Of a stretch of DNA of 64,000 nucleotides, positions 16,106-25,141 are shown in pieces. The DNA lies in assembly GCF_044466355.1 (NCBI RefSeq), contig NZ_JBITMQ010000001.1, forward strand, positions 682,001-746,000, in the 5' to 3' direction. A program made the translations under genes and the position numbers. Under the pieces are notes generated by a model, which was not told where the DNA came from, did no database searches, and saw only the letters and a list, made by a program, of their open reading frames with translations. Position 1 is the stretch's first letter, and each line of letters opens with the position of its first letter. This stretch comes from Actinophytocola sp044466355. GTDB taxonomy: Bacteria > Actinomycetota > Actinomycetes > Mycobacteriales > Pseudonocardiaceae.

Positions 16106-18914
16106 CGGCCTTGACGTGCTCGGCCGCCTTCCGGGCGATGTCGATGCGCGACCGCACCCCGAGCTTGGCGAGGATGTGCGACACGTGCGTCCCCACCGTC
16201 CGCGGCGAGAGCACCAGCTGCTCGGCGATCTGCCGGTTGGAAAGCCCTTCGGCCACCATGGCGGCGATCTTCGTCTCGGTGGGGGTGAGGGCGTTCCAGC
16301 CCGCCTGTGCCTGCCGGTGTTTGGCGCGAGGCCCGCGCCGGATGCCGAAACCGCGAAGGTGCGCACGAAGGTGCGCGAGATCCCAGTGGGCCCCGAGCTT
16401 GTCGTAAAGTTCATCCGCCCGGGTGAACGCCCGCCGCGCGGCGTCCTTCTCGTCCCGCCCGGCGAACCCGATGGCGGCGGCCTCGAGTGCCTTGGCTCGG
16501 AGCAGCGGCCGACCCGCGTCCCGGTACCGGTCGGCGGCGTGCTGCAGGAGGAACGGATCGCGTTCCAGCAGACCCCGGCAGTAGGCGGCGGTGCCCAGCC
16601 TGTGCGGAACGGAGGACCGACGCGCCAGGGTGGCCGCTTGCGCCGCCACGTCGGCGGCGGCGCGGGTATCACCCGTGGAGGCGGCGAGGCGGGCCGCTTC
16701 AGGAAGCAGGTCCTCGACCTCGTCCAGTTCCTCGGCATCACCCCCGATCCGAGCGGTCAGCACGGCAAGCGCCTCCACAGGCCGGTCGCTCACTTCATGG
16801 TCGAGGCTCTGCGCGAGGACCAAGGGAGAAACCACCCGGTTCCCGATTTGCTCCGCACTGGCGGCCGCCTGCTCGAGGTGTTGCCGTGCGGACGTGGGGT
16901 CTCCTCGATGGAACGCCATAACCGCCGCGATGCCTCGGTCATAGCACGTCGCGCTGGGATCCTTGAAGTCGTCCGAGAGTGCTTCGACCTCAGCCTGCGC
17001 GTCATCCCACCTGCCGACCTTGAACAGCAACTGCCCCAAGGCACTCTGCGCCTGTGCCAGACGGACGAGGCTGCCGGTGCGGTCCGCCAACTGCCTTACC
17101 CGCATCGCGGTGCTCAAAGCCTCGTCGTAGCGGTCGAGGTCGCCGAGTACCACGGCCTTGTTGATCTGCAGGAGCAGTCCCAGGTCGGTCAGCTCAGGGT
17201 CGTCACCGATGACATCGATCGCTCGATCGAACAGCGGCAGCGTGACCGCCACCTCGCCGCGCATCGTCGCCACCAGGATCATCACGTGGATGGCCCAGCC
17301 CAGTGCCCACTTGTCCCCGGCTTCCTCGGCTGCGGCCAGCGCTTTGGTCGCGACGTTGCCCGCGACGGACACTTCACCAAGGTCGCGGTGTGCCCTTGCA
17401 GTCAGCACCAGTAGCCGCGCCCGCTGCTGCGGAGACATCTCGGCGAGTTCGTACGCCTCTTCGAGCGCTCCGAGGGCCTCGTCAGCACGTCCGAGCATGG
17501 CCCGGCTCTGCGACACTGTCCAATGTAGATCGATGAGCAGATCGGGGTCCTCGACGACGGCCATCGCGCGGGTGGCGATCTGCACTGCCTCCGCACATTC
17601 CCCCGCACGGTAGAGCGCCTCCGCCAGCCGACTGACCAGCACCGCGCCTCGTGTCGTGCTCGCGGGCGTGCGGCTCGCCGCTTGCCGCAACAGTTCGATG
17701 GCCGTCCGTGGCGCCTGGGCGACCAGGGTTGGTGCCGCGTCAACCGTCCAGTTCAGCAGTGATTCGTCCAGCGGATCCGGGCTGGGCACGCTGATCGCCT
17801 GCAGAAGCTGACGCGCGACCCGCTGGGTGGGTACCCCTGCTTTGGCGAGTGCCCGTGCCGCATCGCGATGCCATGCCGGTCGGAGTGGCGTGGCGATGCT
17901 GTCGTACAGAGCCGCGCGTATCAGCGGATGCCGGAACGCCAGTTTGTCACCGACGTCCTTGAGCACACGGGCGGTGCGGGACTCGTCTATGGCGGGTACA
18001 AGTTCGGCCACCCGCCGACCCAGGACGATGGCGAGATCGGCCACGAGGAACTCGTTGCCGAGCAACGCCGCGGCCTGCAGTATGTCGCGGACGTCCTTCG
18101 ACAGGAAGTCGAGCCGATCGGAGATCGCGCCGATGAGCGAACCCGGTACTGGGCCACCGGTCACTTCCACAGCGCCCGTGTCGCTCACCGTGAGGCGCTG
18201 AGCACGCACCAGTGAGTCCATGAGTTCGGTCAGGTACAAGGGGTTGCCCGCCGCTTCGGCCGCGAGTTGGAGCAGGTTCGTACCAGGTGTGCCGTCGGAG
18301 ATCGTCGCGATGAGCTCGCTGACCGCTTCGTTCGGCAACCCCTCCAGGCGAAGGGTGTTGTCGGAGCCGATCACGCGGCGCACAGCGAGCAACTCGTCTC
18401 GCTGCGGTACCGGTCGCACGGTGCCGATGAGCAGCAGTGCGGTGCGATCGACCGAACGTGCCAGCCATTTCCACACGCTGATGGTGGAGAGATCCGCCCA
18501 CTGTAGGTCGTCCACCACCAGCACAGTTGGGGTCTCGCTGCTCAGTTCGTTCATGAGCGCGAGCATCTGCTCGGCCGCGGCCATCGCCGGATCGGTTGCG
18601 CTGCTGACTTCACCACGTAGGAGGCGCTGGATGGTGTCGAGCCGAGGCTCGGCAGTCGCCTTGGACAGGAGGGCGTCCACCAACGGCTGAAGGGGCAGTG
18701 CCTGGCCGAGTTCGTCGCACTCTGCCCAGTAGGAGCCGAAGCCGCGTTGATCAGCGGCCGCGACAGCGACGCGCGCAAGGGACGACTTGCCGATCCCCGG
18801 CTCTCCTTCGAGGAGGATTGCCTGCCCTGAACCACTTGCGAGAAGGTCGACCAATCCGGTAAGTCGGGTGATCTCGGCCTCGCGGCCGACGAGTGCGCAG
18901 GCATCACTCGGCAT
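16098..18914 (-). CDS. LAL-type LuxR regulator (ATPase + HTH)
   Basis: 938 residues from ATG 18914 (MPSDACALVGREAEITRL). Residues about 8-45 contain the LAL signature and Walker A (LEGEPGIGKSS); Walker B is VLVVDDLQWADLS. A long tetratricopeptide-like middle follows. The last 65 residues are a LuxR helix-turn-helix (LTPTETKIAAMVAEGLSNRQIAEQLVLSPRTVGTHVSHILAKLGVRSR). LAL regulators are large cytoplasmic ATP-dependent activators, usually of secondary metabolism or sugar use. The upstream side is an AT-rich divergent gap containing a small secreted-peptide gene. Codon use is somewhat less GC3-biased than that of its neighbours, which could mean later acquisition. Confidence 0.9.
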   Translation of the reverse strand: MPSDACALVGREAEITRLTGLVDLLASGSGQAILLEGEPGIGKSSLARVAVAAADQRGFGSYWAECDELGQALPLQPLVDALLSKATAEPRLDTIQRLLRGEVSSATDPAMAAAEQMLALMNELSSETPTVLVVDDLQWADLSTISVWKWLARSVDRTALLLIGTVRPVPQRDELLAVRRVIGSDNTLRLEGLPNEAVSELIATISDGTPGTNLLQLAAEAAGNPLYLTELMDSLVRAQRLTVSDTGAVEVTGGPVPGSLIGAISDRLDFLSKDVRDILQAAALLGNEFLVADLAIVLGRRVAELVPAIDESRTARVLKDVGDKLAFRHPLIRAALYDSIATPLRPAWHRDAARALAKAGVPTQRVARQLLQAISVPSPDPLDESLLNWTVDAAPTLVAQAPRTAIELLRQAASRTPASTTRGAVLVSRLAEALYRAGECAEAVQIATRAMAVVEDPDLLIDLHWTVSQSRAMLGRADEALGALEEAYELAEMSPQQRARLLVLTARAHRDLGEVSVAGNVATKALAAAEEAGDKWALGWAIHVMILVATMRGEVAVTLPLFDRAIDVIGDDPELTDLGLLLQINKAVVLGDLDRYDEALSTAMRVRQLADRTGSLVRLAQAQSALGQLLFKVGRWDDAQAEVEALSDDFKDPSATCYDRGIAAVMAFHRGDPTSARQHLEQAAASAEQIGNRVVSPLVLAQSLDHEVSDRPVEALAVLTARIGGDAEELDEVEDLLPEAARLAASTGDTRAAADVAAQAATLARRSSVPHRLGTAAYCRGLLERDPFLLQHAADRYRDAGRPLLRAKALEAAAIGFAGRDEKDAARRAFTRADELYDKLGAHWDLAHLRAHLRGFGIRRGPRAKHRQAQAGWNALTPTETKIAAMVAEGLSNRQIAEQLVLSPRTVGTHVSHILAKLGVRSRIDIARKAAEHVKAVS

Positions 18915-19153
18915 ACCACGACAGTATTGCCAGTCATGGCAGGGAACAACGGTTGGCGGCCAGGTTACGCCAACCGTGGACGTGCTCATTCCGTTAGCCG
19001 TTCGTTAACACTCAGTTATCAGCTATTACTTGCTGTATGTGGGATCCTTTTTTTGAGAAATAGCTTAACCCCATCTCCAGCGTCAGGGCGCGGTACTCCC
19101 GCGTCATTTGGCGACCCTTTTTGATCCCTCTGTGTGCGGCATCGGGAGTCGGG

Positions 19154-19285
19154 ATGAGAATCGCGCGAATAGTGGCTGCGATCGCGGCAGCCGTAGGTTT
19201 GGCCTTGGCCATCGGTGGTACGGCATCAGCTGAACCACCAGGCATGCTCTACAACAGCGTCGCTCCGTTCATGTTGTACAACTGA
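19154..19285 (+). CDS. Small secreted peptide precursor (43 residues), unrecognised
   Basis: ATG 19154 to TGA 19283-19285, with GGGAG five bases before the start. The product opens with a clear Sec signal (MRIARIVAAIAAAVGLALAI then GGTASA) and a predicted cleavage after ASA, leaving the 17-residue peptide EPPGMLYNSVAPFMLYN in which MLYN occurs twice. It lies in an AT-rich gap, divergent from a LAL regulator and 560 bp upstream of an IniR-type regulator. I do not recognise the family. It could be a signalling or surface peptide; there is no Cys, so it is not a disulfide-rich bacteriocin. The small size leaves room for chance. Confidence 0.6.
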   Translation: MRIARIVAAIAAAVGLALAIGGTASAEPPGMLYNSVAPFMLYN

Positions 19286-19312
19286 TGATCAATCACGCTG
19301 GCAATTGTCGGC

Positions 19313-19597
19313 TCAGCCTGCAATTGACCCCGTGTGACCTCGGCTGCAGGGCGTTTCCGTGATGCTTGCCCCATCGCGGTGGCGCCCTGCAGCTCTGTGT
19401 ACGGCACGGTCCTGCAATGCGTAGCCGAGATTGACGAGGCGGCCGCCGAGGCGGCATTCGTCGGCTACCGCTATCTGTTCTCTCCGCCGGGCGTCGGTGT
19501 CGAGCATGCGTAGTACGAACCTGGCTATCTGGTTGTTCACGCTGGACAATTCAGCGACGAGTACCAGTTCGTCATGCCATTCGTCCGCGACCACCAT
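19313..19597 (-). CDS. Hypothetical small helical protein
   Basis: 94 residues from ATG 19597. Residues 1-66 read like a real soluble helical protein (MVVADEWHDELVLVAELSSVN, RFVLRMLDTDARRREQIAVADECRLG, LVNLGYALQDRAV); the last 28 residues are low in conserved character. GGGGTG precedes the start closely. It faces the secreted-peptide gene tail to tail and is divergent from the IniR-type regulator. No function can be proposed. Composition is less GC3-biased than the surrounding genes, so the call is tentative. Confidence 0.42.
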   Translation of the reverse strand: MVVADEWHDELVLVAELSSVNNQIARFVLRMLDTDARRREQIAVADECRLGGRLVNLGYALQDRAVHRAAGRHRDGASITETPCSRGHTGSIAG

Positions 19598-19847
19598 GTC
19601 ACCCCGCGATTAATTGTCATCTCGATTTCCGTATATTGACAGTCTGCTCCGGCCGCTTGGCGGAGACATCGGTCAAGTGACGGATGTCCGAGGGCAGTTG
19701 CCGGGATCTGGCTCGACCATGTGGGTGATGAAACGACCAGATCGCGCGGATGCTCGTGCATTTGCAACTTCCGACGATCATGTAATGGCCTACGCTCCGT
19801 CACCGATGCATGGGCGTGGCTTCTCGAACGGCGCAAGGGCCGACCTC

Positions 19848-22331
19848 GTGAGCCGGGCACCCGCCGATCCCGAAGGCGCCTTCCCGGCGGCCTCCTGGCT
19901 GTTCCGGCGCATCGCGGCCGCACCAGCCGGCTCGCTGACCGCCGCCGTCGTCGGGCCCGGTGGCACGGGCAAGACAACCCTGCTCAGCGCCGTCGCCGCG
20001 GCTTACGAGAGGGCTGGTGTCCGCGTCGGGCGCGAGGAGCGCGGCTCACCCCTGCTCGTCGACGACGCCCATCGGCTGGACGGGGCCGAGCTGGACGACC
20101 TTCGTGCGCGGGCCAGGGCCGACGACGCACGCATCGTGGTCGCCTACCGTCCGTGGCCGCGCCCCAGCGGCCTTTCCGCCTTGGGAGCACAGCTTTCCCG
20201 CCACCATTCGCCTGTCGTGCTCGGGTTGCTCGACCGGGACGGGGTGGCAACTCTGGTGTCGCGGCGTGGCAATTGCCAACCGGTTGACAGTCTTGTCGCG
20301 CTCGTGCTTGAGCAGTCCGGTGGATCGCCGCTGTTCGCCGCGATGGTGACGCAGGCGCTGCTCGACACCGGCCGTCTCGACCCCCGCCACCCCGAGCGGT
20401 TCCGGCGTCCGGGCCGCGTCTCCGTCTCGCCCGGGCTCGCCGAGCGGCTGCGGTACCTCATCGAGGCGCTCGACGCCCCCGTGCACGACCTCCTCGAAGC
20501 ACTCGCGCTCGGCGCACCGCTCGACGCCGACATCCTCGCCACCCTCCTGGACACCGACCCCGCGGGCCTGTCCGACACCGTGGAAGCCGCCCGCGCCACC
20601 GGTCTCCTCACCGAGTCCGGCGACCTGATCGTCTTCGTCCGCAACCTCGTCCTCCGCGCGCTTCCGGTGCTGCGCGCCAGGAACATGCAGCGCCGCCTCG
20701 CCGAGATCCAGCTCGGCAACGGCGGCCCGGTGCTCGCCGCGGGCCGCAGGCTCGCCGACGCCCACGCCACCGGCGCCCGCGCGTCCGAAGTCCTCGCCGC
20801 GGCCGCCGACGAGGCACTGCGCACCTCCCCGCACCTCGCGACCGAACTGTTCGACGCCGCCGTCCGCGCCGGTGGCACCGCCAGGACCGTCACCGCGAGA
20901 CGGGCGCAGGCCGCCGCGTTGGCCGGGGACCCGGCACGCGCGTTGCGCCTCGCCGACGAGACCCTCACCGCCGAGAACCCCACCGCCGACGACCGCAGGC
21001 GCGCGGTCGAGGTCACCGCCGCGGTGCTCGCCCACCGCGGCTTCCCCGAACGCACGGCCGAGTTGTACCAGGGGCTCGGCGACACCGACGTCCTGCACGC
21101 CGTTCCCGCGCTGCTCGCGACCGGCGAACTCGACCGGGCCCGCGCCGTGCTCGCCGCCGCGCCACCGAGCGAGGCCGACGCGCCCACCCTCACCGGCCCG
21201 GCCGTGCGGCTCGTCGCCACCGGCCTGCTCGCCACCGTCGACGACGACGTGCCCACCGCGCTGTCCTGCCTCACCCGCGCCGCCGCACTGCTGGAACCCG
21301 CCGGTGAATGTGTGCTCCTGCCCTACAGTCCGGCGGAGCTGCTCGCCATCGTGGCCGCGCAGTGCGGTGAGGTCGCGCTCGCCGACACCACGCTCGGGCA
21401 GGCGGTCGCGGCGAAGGTCGGCGGCGGGCTCGCCCACGCGGGCCTGTTGTTGTTGCACGGCTGGGACGCCATGACCCGGGGTTCCTTCGACACCGCACGG
21501 GACGTGCTCGACCGGGTGCGCGAACCACTCGAACCCGCCGACGAGGTGCTCGCCGCCGCGCTCACCGCGGCCGTCGCCCGCCGTACCGACGACGCCACCG
21601 CGCTCGCCGCCGCCTTGGCACGCGGCCGCACCGCGCTGATCCGCCACCCGGTACACCTGTACCTGTTGCGCCCCTTGGGCGAACTGACCGTCGCGGCCGC
21701 CGCACTGGGGGAGACCACGGCGCTCGCCCCGCACCTGGCGCGCGCCCACGACCTGCTCGCACGCCTGGGAAACCCGCCCCTGTGGGCCGCGTCCCTGCGC
21801 TGGTGTGAACTGCACGCGGCACTCGCGGCGGGCGACCCGCACGCGGCGGAGGACGCGGGTTCGGCGCTGAAGGAACTCGCCGACCGCGCACCGCACGTCG
21901 CGGCACTGGCCCGCGCCGCCGACTGCGTGCTCACCGGCGACACGGACCCGGCGACGGTCCGCGAGGCGGTGACGGGCCTGCGGCAGGCCGGACTCGACTG
22001 GGACGCCGCACACCTGGCCGCCGAGGCCGCCGCCCGCGCCGAGGACCGCAAGGCGGCGGCCGACCTCATGGCACTCGCCCGGGTGTCGAACGCCGAACCG
22101 GCGGAGAGCACGGACGATCCGGTCGCGCCCATGCTGAGCGAGCGTGAGCTGGAGATCGGCAGGCTCATCCTCGCGGGGTTGACCCACAAGCAGATCGGCG
22201 CCCGCCTGTTCATCTCGGCCAAGACCGTGGAGCACCACGTGGCCCGCATGAAGACCCGCCTCGGCGCGGACGGCAGGAACGAGCTGTTCAACCGCCTGCG
22301 CAACCTGCTGGAACAGCCCGCGGTCGAGTAG
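19848..22331 (+). CDS. iniR: IniR-type ATPase/LuxR transcriptional regulator
   Basis: 827 residues from GTG 19848 (AAGGG eight bases upstream); in-frame starts as far as 19614 exist, but codon bias becomes typical only near 19830. Walker A is AAVVGPGGTGKTTLL and the Walker B segment is SPLLVDDAHRL. A long alpha-helical repeat region follows, and a C-terminal LuxR HTH (PMLSERELEIGRLILAGLTHKQIGARLFISAKTVEHHVARMKTRLG). Length, layout and the nearby iniBAC-like genes match the isoniazid-response regulator IniR (Rv0339c in M. tuberculosis). Predicted role: activator of the dynamin/IniB locus under cell-envelope stress. The stress signal in this organism is unknown. Confidence 0.8.
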   Translation: MSRAPADPEGAFPAASWLFRRIAAAPAGSLTAAVVGPGGTGKTTLLSAVAAAYERAGVRVGREERGSPLLVDDAHRLDGAELDDLRARARADDARIVVAYRPWPRPSGLSALGAQLSRHHSPVVLGLLDRDGVATLVSRRGNCQPVDSLVALVLEQSGGSPLFAAMVTQALLDTGRLDPRHPERFRRPGRVSVSPGLAERLRYLIEALDAPVHDLLEALALGAPLDADILATLLDTDPAGLSDTVEAARATGLLTESGDLIVFVRNLVLRALPVLRARNMQRRLAEIQLGNGGPVLAAGRRLADAHATGARASEVLAAAADEALRTSPHLATELFDAAVRAGGTARTVTARRAQAAALAGDPARALRLADETLTAENPTADDRRRAVEVTAAVLAHRGFPERTAELYQGLGDTDVLHAVPALLATGELDRARAVLAAAPPSEADAPTLTGPAVRLVATGLLATVDDDVPTALSCLTRAAALLEPAGECVLLPYSPAELLAIVAAQCGEVALADTTLGQAVAAKVGGGLAHAGLLLLHGWDAMTRGSFDTARDVLDRVREPLEPADEVLAAALTAAVARRTDDATALAAALARGRTALIRHPVHLYLLRPLGELTVAAAALGETTALAPHLARAHDLLARLGNPPLWAASLRWCELHAALAAGDPHAAEDAGSALKELADRAPHVAALARAADCVLTGDTDPATVREAVTGLRQAGLDWDAAHLAAEAAARAEDRKAAADLMALARVSNAEPAESTDDPVAPMLSERELEIGRLILAGLTHKQIGARLFISAKTVEHHVARMKTRLGADGRNELFNRLRNLLEQPAVE

Positions 22332-22397
22332 CGCGGTTTGGATCTTTGCGGGTGAGTCTTGGCCTGAGCAGCGGTTACCTCAGGGGAACGTGACGGC

Positions 22398-22439
22398 ACC
22401 CAGCCACTGACCGCCTGCGGTCCGCAGGTGTCGCTGGGT
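22398..22439 (+). terminator. Possible terminator after the IniR-type gene
   Basis: ACCCAGC (22398-22404) pairs with GCTGGGT (22433-22439), and the interior CCTGCGG/CCGCAGG can also pair. It starts about 65 bp after the regulator's stop and before the next start. There is no T-run; the call rests on symmetry and position only. Confidence 0.4.
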
Positions 22440-22516
22440 CAGGACCAGCACTTTTGAGTACGGGGAGGCGGGCTGCCCGGGAGCCCTCCCGGGCACTCGG
22501 CCTTAGCGTCGTGCCC

Positions 22517-22789
22517 ATGAACCCGAGGGCACTCGCGCTGATCGTCGTCGTGGTCGTCGTCGTGGTCGCGTTCGTCGTGTGGCTCGTCGTCCGGTGGCTC
22601 GGCAGCCAGGCCGGGGTCCGGCGTGCCGACTTCGACCGGCTGCGTGGCGAGCGTGACCTGCTCGCCCGCGCGATCGCGGAGATCGACGAGAAAGCCGACA
22701 CGTATCGCGACATCGACTCGGTGCTCGCCACCGACGTGCGCGCCATCATCCGGAAGCTGAACGCCGACCGATTGGACATGAGCCGATGA
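22517..22789 (+). CDS. Small single-pass membrane protein with coiled coil
   Basis: 90 residues from ATG 22517. Residues 6-28 form one hydrophobic helix very rich in Val (ALALIVVVVVVVVAFVVWLVV), followed by a charged helix (RRADFDRLRGERDLLARAIAEIDEKADTYRDID) likely to coil with a partner. Predicted topology: short outside N-terminus and cytoplasmic coil. The stop overlaps the start of the SPFH lipoprotein by four bases (ATGA), so the two are made together. Function unknown; probably a scaffold for its partner in the ini-like locus. Confidence 0.8.
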   Translation: MNPRALALIVVVVVVVVAFVVWLVVRWLGSQAGVRRADFDRLRGERDLLARAIAEIDEKADTYRDIDSVLATDVRAIIRKLNADRLDMSR

Positions 22790-23664
22790 GGACCAGACTC
22801 GCCTTCCTGCTCGTCGCGGCCGTGTTCCTCACGGCCTGCTCGATCGGCAACCCGACCTCCAGCGAGGTGTCGCTGCAGTACGGCGCGGGCCCGTTCGACT
22901 CGCGCAAGTTCGTGGAGTGCGAGACCGAACGCGACGTGAGCGACGTCAACGACGACCACTACTACTACCCGAGCGGCCAGCGTGACTTCACGTTCGGCGA
23001 CGGTGACGGCATCGACTCCGCGCCACTGACGTCGACGACGGAGGACTCGCAGGAGATCAAGGTGACCGGCACGGTGAAGTTCACCCTGAACACCGACTGC
23101 TCGCCGTTCACCGACCCGACGGGCAAGGAGTGGCCGGGCGGGAAGCTGCAGATGTTCCACGAGCTGATCGCCTACAAGTACGACGCGGCCCCCACCGACG
23201 GCGGCGAGCAGATGAAGCCGGGCTGGTCGGCGCTGCTGCGCAACTACGTCGGCGCGGCACTCGACCGGGCGACCGACAACGAGGCGCTGAAGTACCCGTG
23301 GCAGAAGCTCTACACCGACGCGCCCGCGAAGGCGCAGTGGGAGAAGGACGTCCTCGCGCAGCTGCCGAGGGTGCTCAAGTCCCTCACCCAGGGCGTGGAC
23401 CTGATCACCATCAACTCGGTGCTGCTGCAGAAACCGGGTATCCAACCGCAGCTGGTGGCCGGCCTCACCGACAAGCAGGCCGCGGAGCTGCGCAGCCAGG
23501 CGGCCGAGGTGGACAAGGAGGCCGCCGCGAACTTCCCCGGCGGCATGCCCGCCTACCAGGCCTACCAGCAACAGCAGGCGGTCAACGAGGCGATCAAGTC
23601 CGGCAAGGTGCAGGTGCTGCCGGTGCCGCAGGGCTCGCCGGTCATCGTGCAGCCGACGAAGTAG
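22786..23664 (+). CDS. SPFH-domain lipoprotein
   Basis: 292 residues from ATG 22786. A type II signal ends in the lipobox FLTAC with lipidated Cys18. The mature part resembles the SPFH/prohibitin (band 7) fold: EIKVTGTVKFTLNTDC, LRNYVGAALDRATDNEAL, VLAQLPRVLKSLTQGVDLITINSVLLQKPGIQPQLVAGLTDKQAAELRSQ, ending in an Ala/Gln-rich helix. SPFH proteins form membrane-bound oligomers linked to membrane microdomains. Here it would lie on the outer face of the plasma membrane. Its 3' end overlaps the convergent dynamin gene by 23 bp, placing it physically inside the ini-like locus. Confidence 0.83.
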   Translation: MRTRLAFLLVAAVFLTACSIGNPTSSEVSLQYGAGPFDSRKFVECETERDVSDVNDDHYYYPSGQRDFTFGDGDGIDSAPLTSTTEDSQEIKVTGTVKFTLNTDCSPFTDPTGKEWPGGKLQMFHELIAYKYDAAPTDGGEQMKPGWSALLRNYVGAALDRATDNEALKYPWQKLYTDAPAKAQWEKDVLAQLPRVLKSLTQGVDLITINSVLLQKPGIQPQLVAGLTDKQAAELRSQAAEVDKEAAANFPGGMPAYQAYQQQQAVNEAIKSGKVQVLPVPQGSPVIVQPTK

Positions 23665-25141
23665 TGGCCACCACCCCTTCGCAACTCCTGGCGACCGCGC
23701 GGTAGACCCGCACCTGGGACTGCCCGGCGAACGGGTCTTCCGCGCGCTGCCGCCACCGCACCAGCTGCGCCAGCGCCTCGGCACGCACCGCGTCGGCCGG
23801 GGCGTCCTGGGGCAGCGCGAGCCGTGCCGCCGCGGTGACGCCCTCACCGCCCAGCAACCGTTGGGCGGGCACGGCATCCGCGTCGGGCAGCACGAGCTCG
23901 CCGCAGCGCAACTGCGACAACAGCCGCAGCTCGACGAACTCGTGCGCTCCCGAGGAGATCCGCTCGACCTCGGCGGCCAGGGCGTGCACCGCGTTCTCGT
24001 CGGCGCCGGGGACCCCGCTCCGCAGCACCCGCTCGACCGCGAGGAGCCCGGTGCGTGCCTTCAGCAGGTCCCGCCGCTGCGTGAAGTGCGCCCGCAGCAC
24101 GGCCTGCAGTTCCCGCAACCCGCTGCCGCGCACGAGTTCGGCGGACAGCGCGGTGGCGTCGGTGCAGCCCTGGCGGATGTGCATGGTCGCCAGGCGCAAC
24201 CCGTAGAGGCCGAACCGGTCGAGCAGCGCGTGCCGGAAGTCGGCGGGCACCTCGGACAGCGCGGGCACCCGCTCCGAGCGCAGGAACCGGTGTGTGGACA
24301 GCAACGCGGCGTCCATGTCGGTTCGCGGCGCGGCCGCCAGCGCGGCGAGTGTGTCGAACTCCCGTCGCGCCAGCGTCCGGCCGGTGGCCGCCAGCAGCCC
24401 GGCGACCGGCAACACCGTCTGGCACAACCCCCGCAGCGCGGGGGAGGCGCGGTAGCGGCGGGCGATGCGCCGGGCCGACAGCATCGCGTCGATCCGCCCG
24501 CCGCCCACCTCGTCGGCCCGCGAGATGACCGCGATCGTGTTCACCGCGCTGGCCCGCGCGACGCCCTGGTCCCGGAACGACTCCAGGAACTCCGCGTCCG
24601 CGACGTGCAGGTGGCGCATGAGGTAGACCACCGCGTCCGCCTCGGCCGGGGTGTCCTCGTCCGGCGTCAGCAGGTTCACCGTCCGCCGCGACACGCCCTC
24701 GGACGTCGACGCGATGCCGGGGGTGTCGATGAGCGTGACGTTCCGCAGGTACTGCGAGGGCCAGTCCACGACGATCCGCCGCAGCCGGTCGGCCGGCACG
24801 TCACGCAGCCGCAGGGTGAGCCCGTGCGCGTCCCGGTGCACCGGCAGCGGCTCCGGCGGCCCACTGTCCGGATAGGACACCACCCGCGGGGTGAGCCCGT
24901 CGCGGTACCACGTCACGACCTTCGTGCACTCGCCCGCGTCGGTGGGCGCCACCAGCTCGCCGACCAGCCCGTTGAGCAGCGTCGACTTGCCAGCCTTCAC
25001 CTTGCCCGCGATCGCGACCCGCAGCGGCTCGTCGAGCCGGTCCAGCTGGTCGCGCAACGTCTCGGCGACCGACGGCGCGCCCGAGTACACCTCGATGGCA
25101 CGGCGCAACACGTGGCGGACGGACGACGTCAGGGCCGTCAT
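23642..25141 (-). CDS. iniC: Dynamin-like GTPase, IniC-like
   Basis: 499 residues from ATG 25141. GTPase motifs: P-loop GKVKAGKST (46-54), a Thr in the switch region (GECTKVVTWY), G3 DTPG (139-142) and G4-like SRAD. The C-terminal two thirds are helical without a clear transmembrane hairpin, as in IniC. Its start overlaps the stop of the second GTPase (ATGA), giving the iniA-iniC order of mycobacteria. Dynamin-like proteins usually work in pairs to remodel membranes; mycobacterial IniA drives membrane fission. Predicted role: membrane maintenance under envelope stress, with its partner. The symbol is by synteny and family, not proven orthology. Confidence 0.84.
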   Translation of the reverse strand: MTALTSSVRHVLRRAIEVYSGAPSVAETLRDQLDRLDEPLRVAIAGKVKAGKSTLLNGLVGELVAPTDAGECTKVVTWYRDGLTPRVVSYPDSGPPEPLPVHRDAHGLTLRLRDVPADRLRRIVVDWPSQYLRNVTLIDTPGIASTSEGVSRRTVNLLTPDEDTPAEADAVVYLMRHLHVADAEFLESFRDQGVARASAVNTIAVISRADEVGGGRIDAMLSARRIARRYRASPALRGLCQTVLPVAGLLAATGRTLARREFDTLAALAAAPRTDMDAALLSTHRFLRSERVPALSEVPADFRHALLDRFGLYGLRLATMHIRQGCTDATALSAELVRGSGLRELQAVLRAHFTQRRDLLKARTGLLAVERVLRSGVPGADENAVHALAAEVERISSGAHEFVELRLLSQLRCGELVLPDADAVPAQRLLGGEGVTAAARLALPQDAPADAVRAEALAQLVRWRQRAEDPFAGQSQVRVYRAVARSCEGVVATTSSAAR

